From Epinephelus fuscoguttatus (taxonomy: Eukaryota; Chordata; Actinopteri; Perciformes; Serranidae): DNA of 64,000 bases. The translations under genes were made by a program, and so were the position numbers. The notes beneath the pieces were generated by a model. That model did not search any database, was not told the DNA's origin, and saw only the letters and a program-made list of their open reading frames with translations. Where the stretch lies: contig NC_064773.1 in the NCBI RefSeq assembly GCF_011397635.1, positions 25,608,949 to 25,672,948 on the forward strand, written 5' to 3'. Shown here piece by piece: positions 35,118 through 45,964 of the stretch (the stretch's first letter is position 1; every line of letters begins with the position of its first letter).

Positions 35118-35688
35118 TAGGGATGTCCCCAACTAAGAATTTTCATAGTCGAATCTGATTTGACAGATTTTTCCTTTAGCCGACGAATCGTCAAATCATG
35201 TTGTTTTCCCCCTCATTGATTAATGACCTCATTTGCGTCAGTTTCCGCTCCAGAGAAAAGAGCTAAAACACCCAAATAAACAAATTTAATTCTTCAGTTG
35301 GCATAATAAGATAATAATTATAATAAAAGTAAAAGGGTTATCATTTTATTTTTATCTTTATTCCTTCACTTCATCAAGGTATGATGCTCTAAATGAGCAC
35401 AGACGCACTGCCCAGCCGGGGACAGCCCTCCATTCCGAAACAACGCCATTCCGAACAACCCCCACTCTGAAACACCCCCCCCCCCCCCCCCAACTCTGAA
35501 ACTGATTTTCAAGTCCGCGCTGTCCGCGCTATCAAGATGTTCAGCAGCAGTGACCACCCCCATATAGTCAGAATGGTACGGTCTTGTTTCATAACCACAT
35601 TTTGCGACGATTCAACGGCAAGACTGGCAGTCGAATCAGACTTCTCCGAATCAAATCACCGAATCATCGACTATTCAGGGTCACCCCT
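35118..35688. mobile_element. hAT-like MITE with C17 tract inside
   Basis: The left end is TAGGGATGTCCCCAACTAAG, then ATAGTCGAATCTGATTTGAC. The right end, read as complement, is TAGGGGTGACCCTGAATAGTC then GATTCGGTGATTTGATTCG. The TAGGGATG tip is typical of hAT MITEs in fish. The interior has a CCATTCCGAAACAAC-like word repeated three times, then C17 (35475-35491). Confidence 0.6.
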
Positions 35689-35711
35689 ATTTGTAATTAT
35701 AATTACAAATA
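35688..35711. repeat. perfect 24-bp palindrome
   Basis: The half-site TATTTGTAATTA is followed at once by its exact complement, with no spacer. It sits at the right edge of the hAT-like MITE. Confidence 0.9.
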
Positions 35712-36075
35712 ATATATTATTGTTTTTGTATAATATGACATACTTGTGACCAAGATACAGAGTTTTTTATTGCATGTTTTTGATCAGTCTACTTATGATT
35801 CAGATTCAGACCTCATCAGGTATTCTGGTATGTTTCAGTGTTCTGTTTGATGCTAAATGAAAATGACATGAATGAATGCAGCGAAGTGGTGAAAGGAAAA
35901 ACATTCCTGGCTGTTTCTGTGTCTGTCTTCTCCAGCCTCCGGGGGTCTGTATGTCTAACTCCCATGTAGGAGGGATGGTGGGGCCTTCTACATGTCTGTG
36001 CCCAGGGGCCCATTGTATAATCCACCATGCCTGCACAACTAACGACTTTCATCAACCTCAGCCACGCTTTGTGTT
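35712..36075. other. intergenic, no gene recognised
   Basis: Nothing supportable. Confidence 0.3.
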
Positions 36076-36262
36076 TACTGCTAATTAGCAAATGTTAGCA
36101 TGCTAACACATTAAACTTAAACGGTGAAGGTAAACATTACACCTGCTTAACAGTGGCGTGTTGGCATTGTCACTGTGAATGTGTTAGCATGCTGATGTTA
36201 GCATTTAACTCAAAGCACTGCTGTGCCTAAGTACAGGCTCACTCTGAGTCTTGTTACAAGTA
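36076..36262 (-). repeat. teleost repeat with GTTAGCATGCTAAC words, family G copy 1
   Basis: AATGTTAGCATGCTAACACA, then CTGCTTAACAGTGGCGTG and GTGTTAGCATGCTGATGTTAGC. It is the inverted counterpart of 56520-56660. Confidence 0.6.
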
Positions 36263-37569
36263 ACACCAACATGACGTGACATCTATGCAAACTGTACCAT
36301 CAAAGCATACATTCCTTACACAATATGAATGGCCCTGGTGGGAATAATATTCCTAGCTCTTTCTGGTTTAATGTTGTGCTCTCCTCACTGCTCCCTCCTT
36401 TCTGACCTTACATTCTTTTCATCCATTTGCTGCCATAGGCTGCATTCTTTTCACTTTGGATCTCAACTGCGTACAAGGAAGGACACAAAATAGCTGCAGT
36501 GAAAGGCCTCAGAAGAGCACTCTGCCATCAGGTGAAAGAGAAGGAGGGGAACAGAAATGAATAACCTAGATGGCTCAGTAGTGCGAGGGAATTATTACAG
36601 CACGTTGAAAGAGAGAAATAACCTCCATGTGAGTAGACACTGTAGCATTCATTATGGTTCTAAAACATTTCTAAAGGTGCGCCCACGTTGTGTACAGCCA
36701 GGTCCTGCCAAAAATATGAACCTTATATATTTAGAAATAAATTATTCCACTTGAGCGTTTTCTCTCATTCTCTATTTTATCTGTTGCACCTGTGCCACGC
36801 CGCGGCTTGAGCTGGACCCCCTCGCCGCCTGTCCTCTCATGCATCATGTCAAATCGCCACCGTAAACAACCTATTAAGTGACCTATTTATCTGGGCCAAT
36901 TCTGCTGGCTCACTCACCCCAATTACTTTGCCAGTGGAATGTCTACTCTAGACCACTTCACATTGGTTTACACTTAAATCGATACTTCTGCAGAATCAGA
37001 AAGTGCTTCCATGTGCTGGCCCTCTTAGCACCACTTCTCATGGCACCCTAAACATGTTATACAACATTAGAGTTTTGCAGAATGTGTAGCTGTATGTGTG
37101 TTCTTAAGGGGCAGGAAGAGGAACTCATATTAGCTGTATTGTCTTTTTGTTTCTGCCTTGTTGTTTCGATTAGGCATGTCAAAGATAGTCATCTCATGTA
37201 TCCCAATGGCTGCCAGACAGAGGAGAACGTTGTCTGTAGCTGTATTTTTCATGTGTTCATAATAATATGCACTTTTCTGAGTGCAGCCTCCCAGGCTGAA
37301 GAATGCTTCAGGATGTCAGTTCCATTTACTTATGAAGTTGTACCAGTGCATTTTCTGCAATTGAGCCGTCAGCGGCTGTCAGTCAGGGGAAATTAACGAG
37401 TCTGCTGATTGCACTGCTGGTAATTACAGAGTGCAGCTGGAGCAGTGCTGTGTCAAGCCTGGGAGATATTTTAAGCTTACGTCTGTCCTTTCTCCCAACA
37501 GCCAGGTCAAGTAATGCTCTACAGAGGATCAGCTAAAGGCTCTATACTGACCACAGCCAATATCTGCAA
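36263..37569. other. intergenic, no gene recognised
   Basis: No exon or repeat that I can support. Confidence 0.3.
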
Positions 37570-37735
37570 CTAACAGGAGTGCCTAGTGGTTAGAGACATG
37601 CTGCCATAAGTAGAAAGTCATGGGTTAATTTCCTGCAGTGGCTGATGTATCAGTGTCCTTCAACAAGACACTGAACTCTTAGCCTCTTGCCTACGACAAG
37701 AAGTCACCCTGGATAACTTTTTGTCCACTTTGTCT
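37570..37735 (+). mobile_element. degraded tRNA-derived SINE
   Basis: An A-box-like GCCTAGTGGTTAGAG at 37581-37595 and a B-box-like GGGTTAATTTCC at 37622-37633 are correctly spaced. Then comes the fish SINE body CAGTGTCCTTCAACAAGACAC. Both promoter boxes have drifted, so it is unlikely to be active. Confidence 0.6.
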
Positions 37736-38186
37736 CCAGTGTATTTTTTGCATTTTTATATTTCATATTTTTCTGAGTCATGTTGACAAATAGCTTAATT
37801 TTGTGTGCAATGTGAAAAAAAATGTGAAAACAAAAATGATGGCTTATAACTACAGTAGAATCTGCAGGTCAAACGCCATCGTCCAAGCTTGCAGGTGCAC
37901 TTTACTTTTTTCATCCATGCTGCTAACAGATAAACATCGTTGTGAGCTGGCTAGTCATCGTCACAAGCACAAACCCACACCGAGCCATGTCTTTGATGAG
38001 TTAACTTATGTATTTATGAGCACACACCCACTGAGCCAAAGAACAAGCTGAGAGCTGCTGCTCTGACACACCTTGTTTATGCAAGTTAACCCAGTAGCAC
38101 ATTTGAACAGAAGTAGCAAAGGGTACTTTCATGACAGCTATTTTGCTTGTGTTTATACAATTGTGGCATATAACCAAGTTGAATCA
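37736..38186. other. intergenic, no gene recognised
   Basis: Nothing supportable. Confidence 0.3.
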
Positions 38187-38528
38187 TTCACTTTCCGTAA
38201 CTGCTTATCCTGTAAGGGGTCGCAGGGGTGCTGGAGCCTATCCCAGCTGACATTGGGCAAGAGGCAGAGTACACCCTGGACAGGCTGCCAGACTATCACA
38301 GGGCTTACACATAGAGGCAGACAACCATTCACGGTCACATTCACACCTACGGCCAATTTAGAGTCACCAGTTAGCCTAAACTACATGTCTTTGGATTGTG
38401 GGAGGAAGCCGGAGTACCCAGAGAAAGCCCACTCTGACATGGGGAGAACACGAAAGCTCCACACAGTGGGGCTCCCCCACCCAGGGTTCGAACTCTGGGT
38501 GACTCCTATAATACGAGCCACTGAACTA
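38187..38528 (-). mobile_element. family F retroposon, reverse copy
   Basis: It carries the complement blocks of 33656-33950: GGAGCCTATCCCAGCTGACA, AATTTAGAGTCACCAGTTAG and GGATTGTGGGAGGAAGCCGG. Imperfect target duplications AAGTTGAATCA (38176-38186) and AAGTTAATCA (38529-38538) flank it. The 5' part is longer than in the other copy. Confidence 0.8.
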
Positions 38529-38538
38529 AAGTTAATCA

Positions 38539-39737
38539 AAAAACAGAGAGTAACACTTGCTGGAGTGGGGCTTTAATGCTTAAAATGATGCATAACCAAT
38601 AATGAATGATAAAGAAACTCTCCTGATGGAGAGATTCTATTGCTATCTCCTAGAGATAAACACACATAACGAACACTATGTACTGTAAATCAGACAATGA
38701 GTGTGTTAACTAGCTTTGGATAGTATGTGCTAAATACTAGATCATATAGTGAATTGGTCATCATCCACAGAGCAAATTTAGGAACAGATTGTCTTCGGTG
38801 CATCTTCTCTTTACAACCACCAAGATTTCTTAAATACCACTGACTAGCCCACTAAAACCATTAAGATGTACTCTATGTGCCTTTCTTTAATTCAGGATTC
38901 ACTTAAGAGCTGCAATCTTTCCAGTTAGTCGGAGGACATTATTTAAAATCTAGCCTATGTCGTGGACTGAGTAAAGTTTAAGTGTTCTCGCAGCAGTCTA
39001 TAAAGCTCTGTGTAACAAATGACCCTGCCACTTAGCCCCCACTGTGGCTTTTAACAGGGCTATCTGGCAGAGAGAGGCAACAAGGGGACAATGTAACTGT
39101 CCTCAGCAGGTCCATTTATTAGTCCACACACATGGGTTTTACACAGTGCAGACACACATTCTGCTCATCCGCTCTTCAAAGGCCTGCAATCACAGGGTAA
39201 ATGTAGCAGTATATCTCGGTTTGGTGGCTGCATGTGCGTATTAGCATGCGGCTCTCTCTTCAGCTGAAGCCTGACTATACACAAAAAGTTTAGATAGCTT
39301 CATTTCCATATTGTCTGAGTAGTCACTTATAGCTGTGTCAAACATTGGTTCTAATGCTCACCAAAGCCTTCACTATATATGAATATTTCTGATACCAATT
39401 TCACATTTTTATAGTGTAACTAAAATATTTCCTTATGCTTTTCTTTTCTGTCACATATTTTAGTAGCTACAGTACAATGCTCATCATGGCAACAGCACCA
39501 TATTAGTTTATTTTTGCATCATTTCTGTTCATTTGTGTCACTTCCTGTCATTTCAGACTCAACCATTCCTTACCCAGCAAATAGTTGCTCTCAGCTCATA
39601 CCACTGCTCCTCAGTCACCTGCTCATCACCTGCCAGTGACCCGTCATCCATTCCCCTAATAAGCCCCTTAGTACCTCCCCACCTACATACAGTAGCCTAT
39701 ACCTTACCTGATTTGTTATCTGTTGCTGACATTGTTT
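38539..39737. other. intergenic, no gene recognised
   Basis: No exon or repeat recognised. Confidence 0.3.
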
Positions 39738-40400
39738 TTAAAGGAATAATGTGACATTTTGGGAGCTTATTTGCTTACTTGTCAAGAGTTAGATGAGATA
39801 GCCATCTATTTCCAGGGGACTCGTTGTCACTTTGAGGTTGCCAGGCGGCCAGGAGAGCGACTGTGCTTGAAAAAATGGTCCAGCACGTAATCTGTATTGG
39901 AAGCATTCTCTACTTATTGTCCAAGTTATTATGTTCAACAATCAGATCAGAGCCAGCTTTAGGAATCCTGTAGAGATCAAAAGAGGTGGAATGCATTGGC
40001 CAACATGCAATCTCTGAACCCATCGGATATAATCTGATGACGATTTAGCTATTCATTAACATTTTAAATTAAAAAAAAATGTAATTGTATTTATATGCAA
40101 ATATATGACTGAACATTATGACTCTGTACAGATAATGTCTCAAGTTGCTAATCGGACAGTAAACAATGGTCGGCGCACAGAAGAGGAAGACTTGACCCAG
40201 ATATCCACTATCCATATATCTGCTGGCTACACCAGAACCCTTGAAATACTGGCTGTTGCCCCCAGAGGCTGAAGATAAATAGGTTAATAGGGTTCAGATT
40301 GTCCAGCACATGAGAGTGACAGCAGTCTTGTCATCTAACTCTTGGCAAAAAAGCAAATGAGTGTATTGCCTAAAATGTTGACCAGGTGAATGTCCTTTTA
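39738..40400. mobile_element. fold-back MITE, family B copy 3
   Basis: The left arm reads AAAGGAATAATGTGACATTTTGG then TCAAGAGTTAGATGAGATAGC. The right arm is its complement, TTGTCATCTAACTCTTGGC, then AAGCAAATGAGTGTATTGCC and ending CCTTTTA. Its middle differs from copies 1 and 2, so only the tips are conserved. Confidence 0.65.
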
Positions 40401-40509
40401 ACCTTACCTCTGAGTTCCCACAACACTTATCAGAACTGTCCCCTTGTTGAACACGTGAAATGATCACGCCGAAGCTTCCCGTTTGGCCTGAGATTGTTGT
40501 TGTGATTGA

Positions 40510-40820
40510 TCAGGGTGTTCTCATGCACAATTCATGCGTATTCCTACAAAAACACAGGAATTTCTCCAGGACATTCCCCAGGAGACTGAAGTTCAGAACC
40601 ATGTGAAACCACATGAACTTTGAGCCATTTTATGGGACTTCATAACCATGTTTCTTTTCCTAAACCCAAGGAAAGTGACTTTACTCATGTAAACCTACCC
40701 TACGTAACTTTACGTTAAGTACGTATCTTTACATTAACTAATAGATATAAGAGGAACTATTTTGTGTGCATTTTCATAAGATATCCTGTGAACCATTGTA
40801 TGAGATACGTCAAATTCATG
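40510..40820 (+). repeat. interspersed repeat, family H copy 1
   Basis: Contains CCATGTTTCTTTTCCTAAAC, CTACGTAACTTTACGTTAAG and TTCATAAGATATCCTGTG. Inverted relative to 48095-48350, and a shorter copy lies near 61060-61175. Confidence 0.65.
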
Positions 40821-42104
40821 ATCACTTGCGTGGGTCAAAAACATTTTAGCAAGTGTCTTAACTTCCTTTGCATAATTAGCTATTGTAATTGGCTACCTGA
40901 GGGAAAACATACAGTTCACATATGCAGACACATATAGTCCTTGGTTTTGATTCCACACCTTTAAAAGCAAACACATGACATTCTATGTAGACTTTTATCC
41001 TACCAGAACAATCCATTTGCTAAATCTTGATTTATATTTGATCTGAAACATTTAGTACAACATTTTGCAATTCACCTCTCACTTTGCTGTATCCATCATG
41101 AACAACATGACTGCATTTACTGCACTGAATATAAAGCTTTTACTCAGGAAAGGTGTACCAGTTAGCATGGCCAAATCTCTTCTTCGCCTCCAGCCAGCAC
41201 CCAGCCGTGCTCAGCGACACAACATAATGTCAGAGAGCGGGCATGTTTTGACCCTATCCGAGCCAATCAATCTGATTCAGTAAAAGGGTGCCAGCTAGCA
41301 TGATGGAAAGGAACCAAGTCCCTCTCACTGCTTCCAGCAAACCCACCTGCATACACACATACATAGATATATCTTAGTGCTTAGAATTTCTGTGCCTGAG
41401 GCAGCTGTGCTCTTGAGTTTGTCCTATAAGAGTGCATTCAGATTTACAGATGAGTGAATCATCCCATTCAAACTCCAAGTCAGAACATCATTTGTGTCTA
41501 TTTCGTCTCTTTAGAAAGCTTCTGCTTCTTTTAAATCTACATTTTTTTATTCAGTACAGGAGGTGGTGGACAGATGAGCACAACCATCCCTCCTACACAT
41601 CATCCAAACCAAAAAAAGAATTCATTTTGAGATTTTATCCGAACAGTCTCGGAGGCCAAGATGCAACATCAAAACAGTGTGACCACTAGAATGAAGTCTT
41701 CCCTTTAAACAGTAGCTGGTATAAGTAGAACAGGTATGAGGTGAAGAGATGAATGTATTAGTGGAGTGTATTCTTTCGGTTATTCATGGTGACTCAGCTG
41801 TTCATGCATTAGTCACAGCTCTAAAAGTGGTGGCCCTCAGACACTCTCTGGTCAAAGCCTACTGAACAATATTACAAAGAAACAACATTTTGTAGAGAGG
41901 CTCAGCGCGTCTTGTGGTTTGTCGGTGTCTAAAGCAAAAATTCAGAGACTTTAGTTATATAGATTACCTTAATTAATGCTGGGAATTTGGGATTCTCGTT
42001 TAGACATGAGTGTGCATGGTTTGTGTATGGATATATTCATTTAGCAAGAGGGTGCTAAAACCTCTCTAGCATTATCTGTGGGTGCAAATATATGACAAAG
42101 TAGG
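40821..42104. other. intergenic, no gene recognised
   Basis: No supportable exon. Ends at the 5' junction of the L2 element. Confidence 0.3.
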
Positions 42105-43573
42105 TAAATGGCACGTATAAAAGCCCACCCTGGATCCAGAGGTGTTAGCCAACTATAGACTAATATCTAATCTTCCCTTTCTTTCAAAGATCCTTGAGAA
42201 AGTAGTCGCAGACCAGCTGTGTGATTTTCTCCATGATAATAATTTATTTGAAGAATTTCAGTCAGGATTTAGAGTGCATCATAGCACTGAGACAGCACTT
42301 GTTCAAATTACAAATGACCTTCTGATTGCCTCAGACAAAGGACTCGTCTCTGTACTTGTTTTATTAGATCTTAGTGCGGCGTTTGACACTATTGACCATC
42401 AAATTCTGCTACAGAGACTGGAACACTTAATTGGCCTAAAAGGTTCTGCACTAAGCTGGTTTAAATCTTATTTATCTGATTGTTTTCAGTTTGTTCACGT
42501 TCATAATGAATCATCCTTACGTACAAATGTTTGTTTTGGAGTTCCGCGAGGTTCTGTGCTCGGACCAAGCCTATTTACTCTATATATGCTTCCTTTAGGT
42601 AACATCATTAGAAATCACTCTGTAAATTTCCATTGTTATGCGGATGATACACAGTTGTATTTATCGATGAAGCCAGAAGAAAGTAATCAATTAAATAAAC
42701 TTCATAATTGCCTTAAAGACATAAAAACCGGGATGAGCACCAATTTCCTGATGTTGAATTCAGACAAAACTGAAGTTATTGTTCTTGGCCCCAAACAACT
42801 CAGAGACTCTTTATCTGATGACATAGTTTCTCTAGACGGCATTGCTCTGGCCTCTAGCACTACCGTAAGAAACCTCGGAGTAACATTTGATCAAGATTTG
42901 TCTTTAAATTCTCATTTAAAACAAACCTCACAGACTGCATCTGCGCATCTGCGCAATATTGCGAAAATTAGGCCTATCCTGACCCAAAAAGATGCAGAAA
43001 AATTGGTCCACGCTTTTGTTACCTAAAGGCTGGATTTCTGTAACTCTCTATTATCAGGTAGCTCTAGTAAGTCCTTAAAAACTCTCCAGCTAATTTAGAA
43101 TGCAGCAGCACGTGTACTAACAGGAACTAAGAAACAAGATCATATTTCTCCTGTTTTAGCTTCTCTGCACTGGCTCCCTGTAAAATCCAGAATTGAATTT
43201 AAAATCCTACTGTTAACTTATAAAGCTCGAAATGGTCAAGCTCCGTCATATCTTAGAGAGCTCATAGTGTCATGTTATCCCACCAGAACACTGCGCTCGG
43301 AGAATGCAGGGTTACTCGTGGTCCCTGAAGTCTCCAAAAGTAGATCAGGAGCCCGAGCCTTCAGCTATCAGGCTCCTCTCCTGTGGAATCATCTTCCTGT
43401 TATGGTCCGGGAGGCAGACACCGTCTCCACATTTAAGACTAGATTTAAGACTTTCCTCTTTGATAAAGCTTATAGTTAGGGCTGGCTCAGGCTTGCCTTG
43501 TTCCGCCCCTAGGTAGGCTGACTTAGGCCTAGTCTGCCAGGGGACCCCCTATAATACACCGGGCACCTTCTCT

Positions 43574-43608
<35 letters not shown>

Positions 43609-44263
43609 GTGTCCTGTTACTTCATCTTGCTAACTCGGACATTCTGGATGTCACTAACTCGGCTTCTTCTCCGGAACCTTTGTGCTCAGGTTAACTCGTA
43701 TTGCAGCGGTGCCTGGATAGTGTGACGTGTGTGGTTGTGCTGCTGCCGTGGTCCTGCCAGATGCCTCCTGCTGCTGCTGTTATCATTAGTCATACTTCTA
43801 CTGTTATTATACACATATGATTATTGTCACATATCAGATATTAATATATACTTTCAACATATTGTACCACAGTAGCCAGAACTATAATTGTAATATTATT
43901 ACTTTCATTAATGTTGTTGTAAGCTACTGTCATTACCGTCTGTCCTGCATCTGTCTATGTCTCTGTCCCTCTCTCTCTCTTTCTGTCTCATTGTGTCATA
44001 CAGATTACTGTTAATTTATTATGCTGATCTGTTCTGTACGACATCTTTTACACGTCTGTCAGTCCTGGAAGAGGGATCCCTCCTCAGTTGCTCTTCCTGA
44101 GGTTGCTACCGTTTTTTTCCCCCATTAAAGGGTTTTTCTGGGGGGAGTTTTTCCTTATCCGCTGTGAGGGTCCAAAGGACAGAGGGATGTCGTATGCTGT
44201 AAAGCCCTGTGAGGGAAATTGTGATTTGTGATATTGGGCTTTATAAATAAAATTGATTGATTT
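42105..44263 (+). mobile_element. 5'-truncated L2/Maui-type non-LTR retrotransposon
   Basis: Homology to an L2-clade reverse transcriptase begins abruptly near 42119 and continues to a diagnostic 3' end. The 3' UTR holds a (CT)n tract (43570-43605) and the characteristic GGGAGTTTTTCCTTATCCGC at about 44145. It ends with a TTTATAAATAAAATTGATTGATT tail type at about 44240-44262. The 5' endonuclease domain is absent, as is usual for LINE copies truncated during target-primed reverse transcription. The coding part has only two in-frame stops, so the copy is fairly young compared with other repeats here. Confidence 0.9.
42142..43479 (+). pseudogene. L2-type reverse transcriptase fragment, two in-frame stops
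   Basis: One continuous reading frame covers the reverse transcriptase and C-terminal region. From the first Met at 42142, the RT palm motifs are DLSAAFDTIDH (residues 76-86, first catalytic Asp), GVPRGSVLGP (133-142) and the catalytic YADD box (166-169). The frame is broken by TAA at 43024-43026 and TAG at 43096-43098. It then runs open through a conserved tail (HWLPV, LWNHLP) to TAG at 43477-43479. The endonuclease domain is missing at the 5' side. Such a copy cannot transpose on its own. Confidence 0.9.
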
Positions 44264-44544
44264 CAGAATTCTCCTTGAATTTTATTATAGAGGACTGCCA
44301 ATGCTCTTATAGCTAATGAGCTCTTTAAGGAACACAAGCCTAGGAAACAGACAAAGAATAAATAACTAATAATACCTGGTAATTATCTTAGAGAAAAACA
44401 CAGCTTATAGGTTGGAGGGGAACACTTCAGAAGGTGCATAAATTGAGAGCATGATACAGCAAATGCTTTTAATTTATTTTGAAACCATAATAATTGAGTA
44501 TGGCTTATATGGGTTGGAAACCAATGAAAACAGGTGTCCGACCT

Positions 44545-44880
44545 TCACCTGGGAGAGCGCTGTTCATGTCCCGTAAGATCTTGAGGCCAAACCCAATTCT
44601 TTTTTCCTAAACCTAACCAAGGTTTTTGTTGCCTTAACCCAACCATGTGTGTTTGTTTTTGAAGGAAAGAAAATGTCAATTCGCGGTGTTGTACCAACAT
44701 AGTTGAATTTCCTGTGAAAACAGAAGTCTTTACCTTGAAAGAAGACAATGCGTGTAACAGGTAGAACTTGACACTGTGTCCTAGAATGTCAACAACCAAT
44801 GCACCCACGATACCTTGCAAACGGTATATGGAGGTGGAAAGTCTATGACCAAAACGTCAATACATGACGAGGTTGGAGTG
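44545..44880 (-). repeat. dispersed repeat with CCTAAACCTAACCAAGG core
   Basis: TTCCTAAACCTAACCAAGG then GTTGCCTTAACCCAACCATG is a core common to many fish MITE interiors and is related to that of family D. Ends not defined. Confidence 0.45.
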
Positions 44881-45061
44881 ATAATGTGTTGGCAGGGCCA
44901 TTATCTGAGGAGGGCCTACAAAGATACTAGAATGAATAGCTGTGGATTCAGGTAGGGACCCATGGAGAATACCAGTGTATAGGGTCCAGAATTTTGTGCT
45001 ACACCCCTGGCTGTCTTCCAAACGAGATCTGATCCAAACTCTGACATGCTAAAGTGTGCTC

Positions 45062-45750
45062 AGGATGGCAACTTCCCATTGCTCTGATGGCCCAGAATGC
45101 TGAAACCCCGGGAAAAGACCAAGCCGAACCCCCAGAAATGTCCCGCTGGACCAAAAGCCTACTTCTCTGACAGCCTGTTATCCTAAAAACAAATAGCCAT
45201 CGCTCCCAAGTCCCGTTTCTTCAAAAACACACATTACCTATGGTTAGATAAACCTAGCGCCAAAAAAATGTTTACATTGTACATCTCTGTCAACCACAGA
45301 TAGAATACATTTATCAACCATGCAGTGGTGAATGTGTGGTTAGGTTAAGGCACAAAAACCACTTGGTTTTGCTTTGGGAAAGATCATGTTTTGGCTAAAA
45401 AACATAATGTTTGGTGACACAGAGGTCACTGGAAAACCAGGGAGAGGTCAATGAAAAGCATCCAGGTTCAATGGCTCAGACATCGCTAGGAAATGCCGCG
45501 AAGTGTCGGTATAACACTTGGGATTGATGGCTCGGTCAGTATAAGCACCTGAGATTGGTGGCTCGACCAGTGCTGAGAAACTGAATCTACTGCAGGGAGG
45601 GTGTATTTTCTGAGACTTTGGAGCAATGGGCATTTGTTTTTGGGATAATGGACTGTCGCAAAAATGGGTTTTCAGTCCAATGGGACATTTTTCAGACTGA
45701 TGGTACTTCAGAATTTAGGGCCATTAGAACAATGGCATGGCACCCTTAGG
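45062..45750. mobile_element. large MITE with about 140-bp inverted arms, family D relative
   Basis: The left arm (45062-45215) and right arm (45610-45750) are inverted. The left reads CCCATTGCTCTGATGGCCC, AAATGTCCCGCTGGAC and TATCCTAAAAACAAAT. The right, as complement, reads GCCATTGTTCTAATGGCCC, AAATGTCCCATTGGAC and TATCCCAAAAACAAAT. The interior GGCACAAAAACCACTTGG and AAAGATCATG matches the family D element at 26954-27270. Confidence 0.75.
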
Positions 45751-45939
45751 ACAGGGACTACCAGCTGAGGATGTGCCCAACTATCCTAACAGTGTTTCTT
45801 TGTGAAACAAAATCAAAGACAAAATCTCTGTCTGCAGAAGCAACTTTTCTGGGAAAACACACATTTGAAGGCACTGAACTTTGGCATAAGCAGCTCTCCA
45901 AAATCTATATCTCATAATATTGGTATTAGTCAAAGATAC

Positions 45940-45964
45940 AATAATAATAATAATAATAATAATA
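45940..45964. repeat. (AAT)n microsatellite
   Basis: Eight ATA/AAT units. Confidence 0.9.

Noticed and set aside
38480..38500. tRNA B-box-like GGGTTCGAACTC
   Set aside because: It lies within the family F retroposon, on the strand opposite to its tail, and no cloverleaf or A box is present at the right distance.
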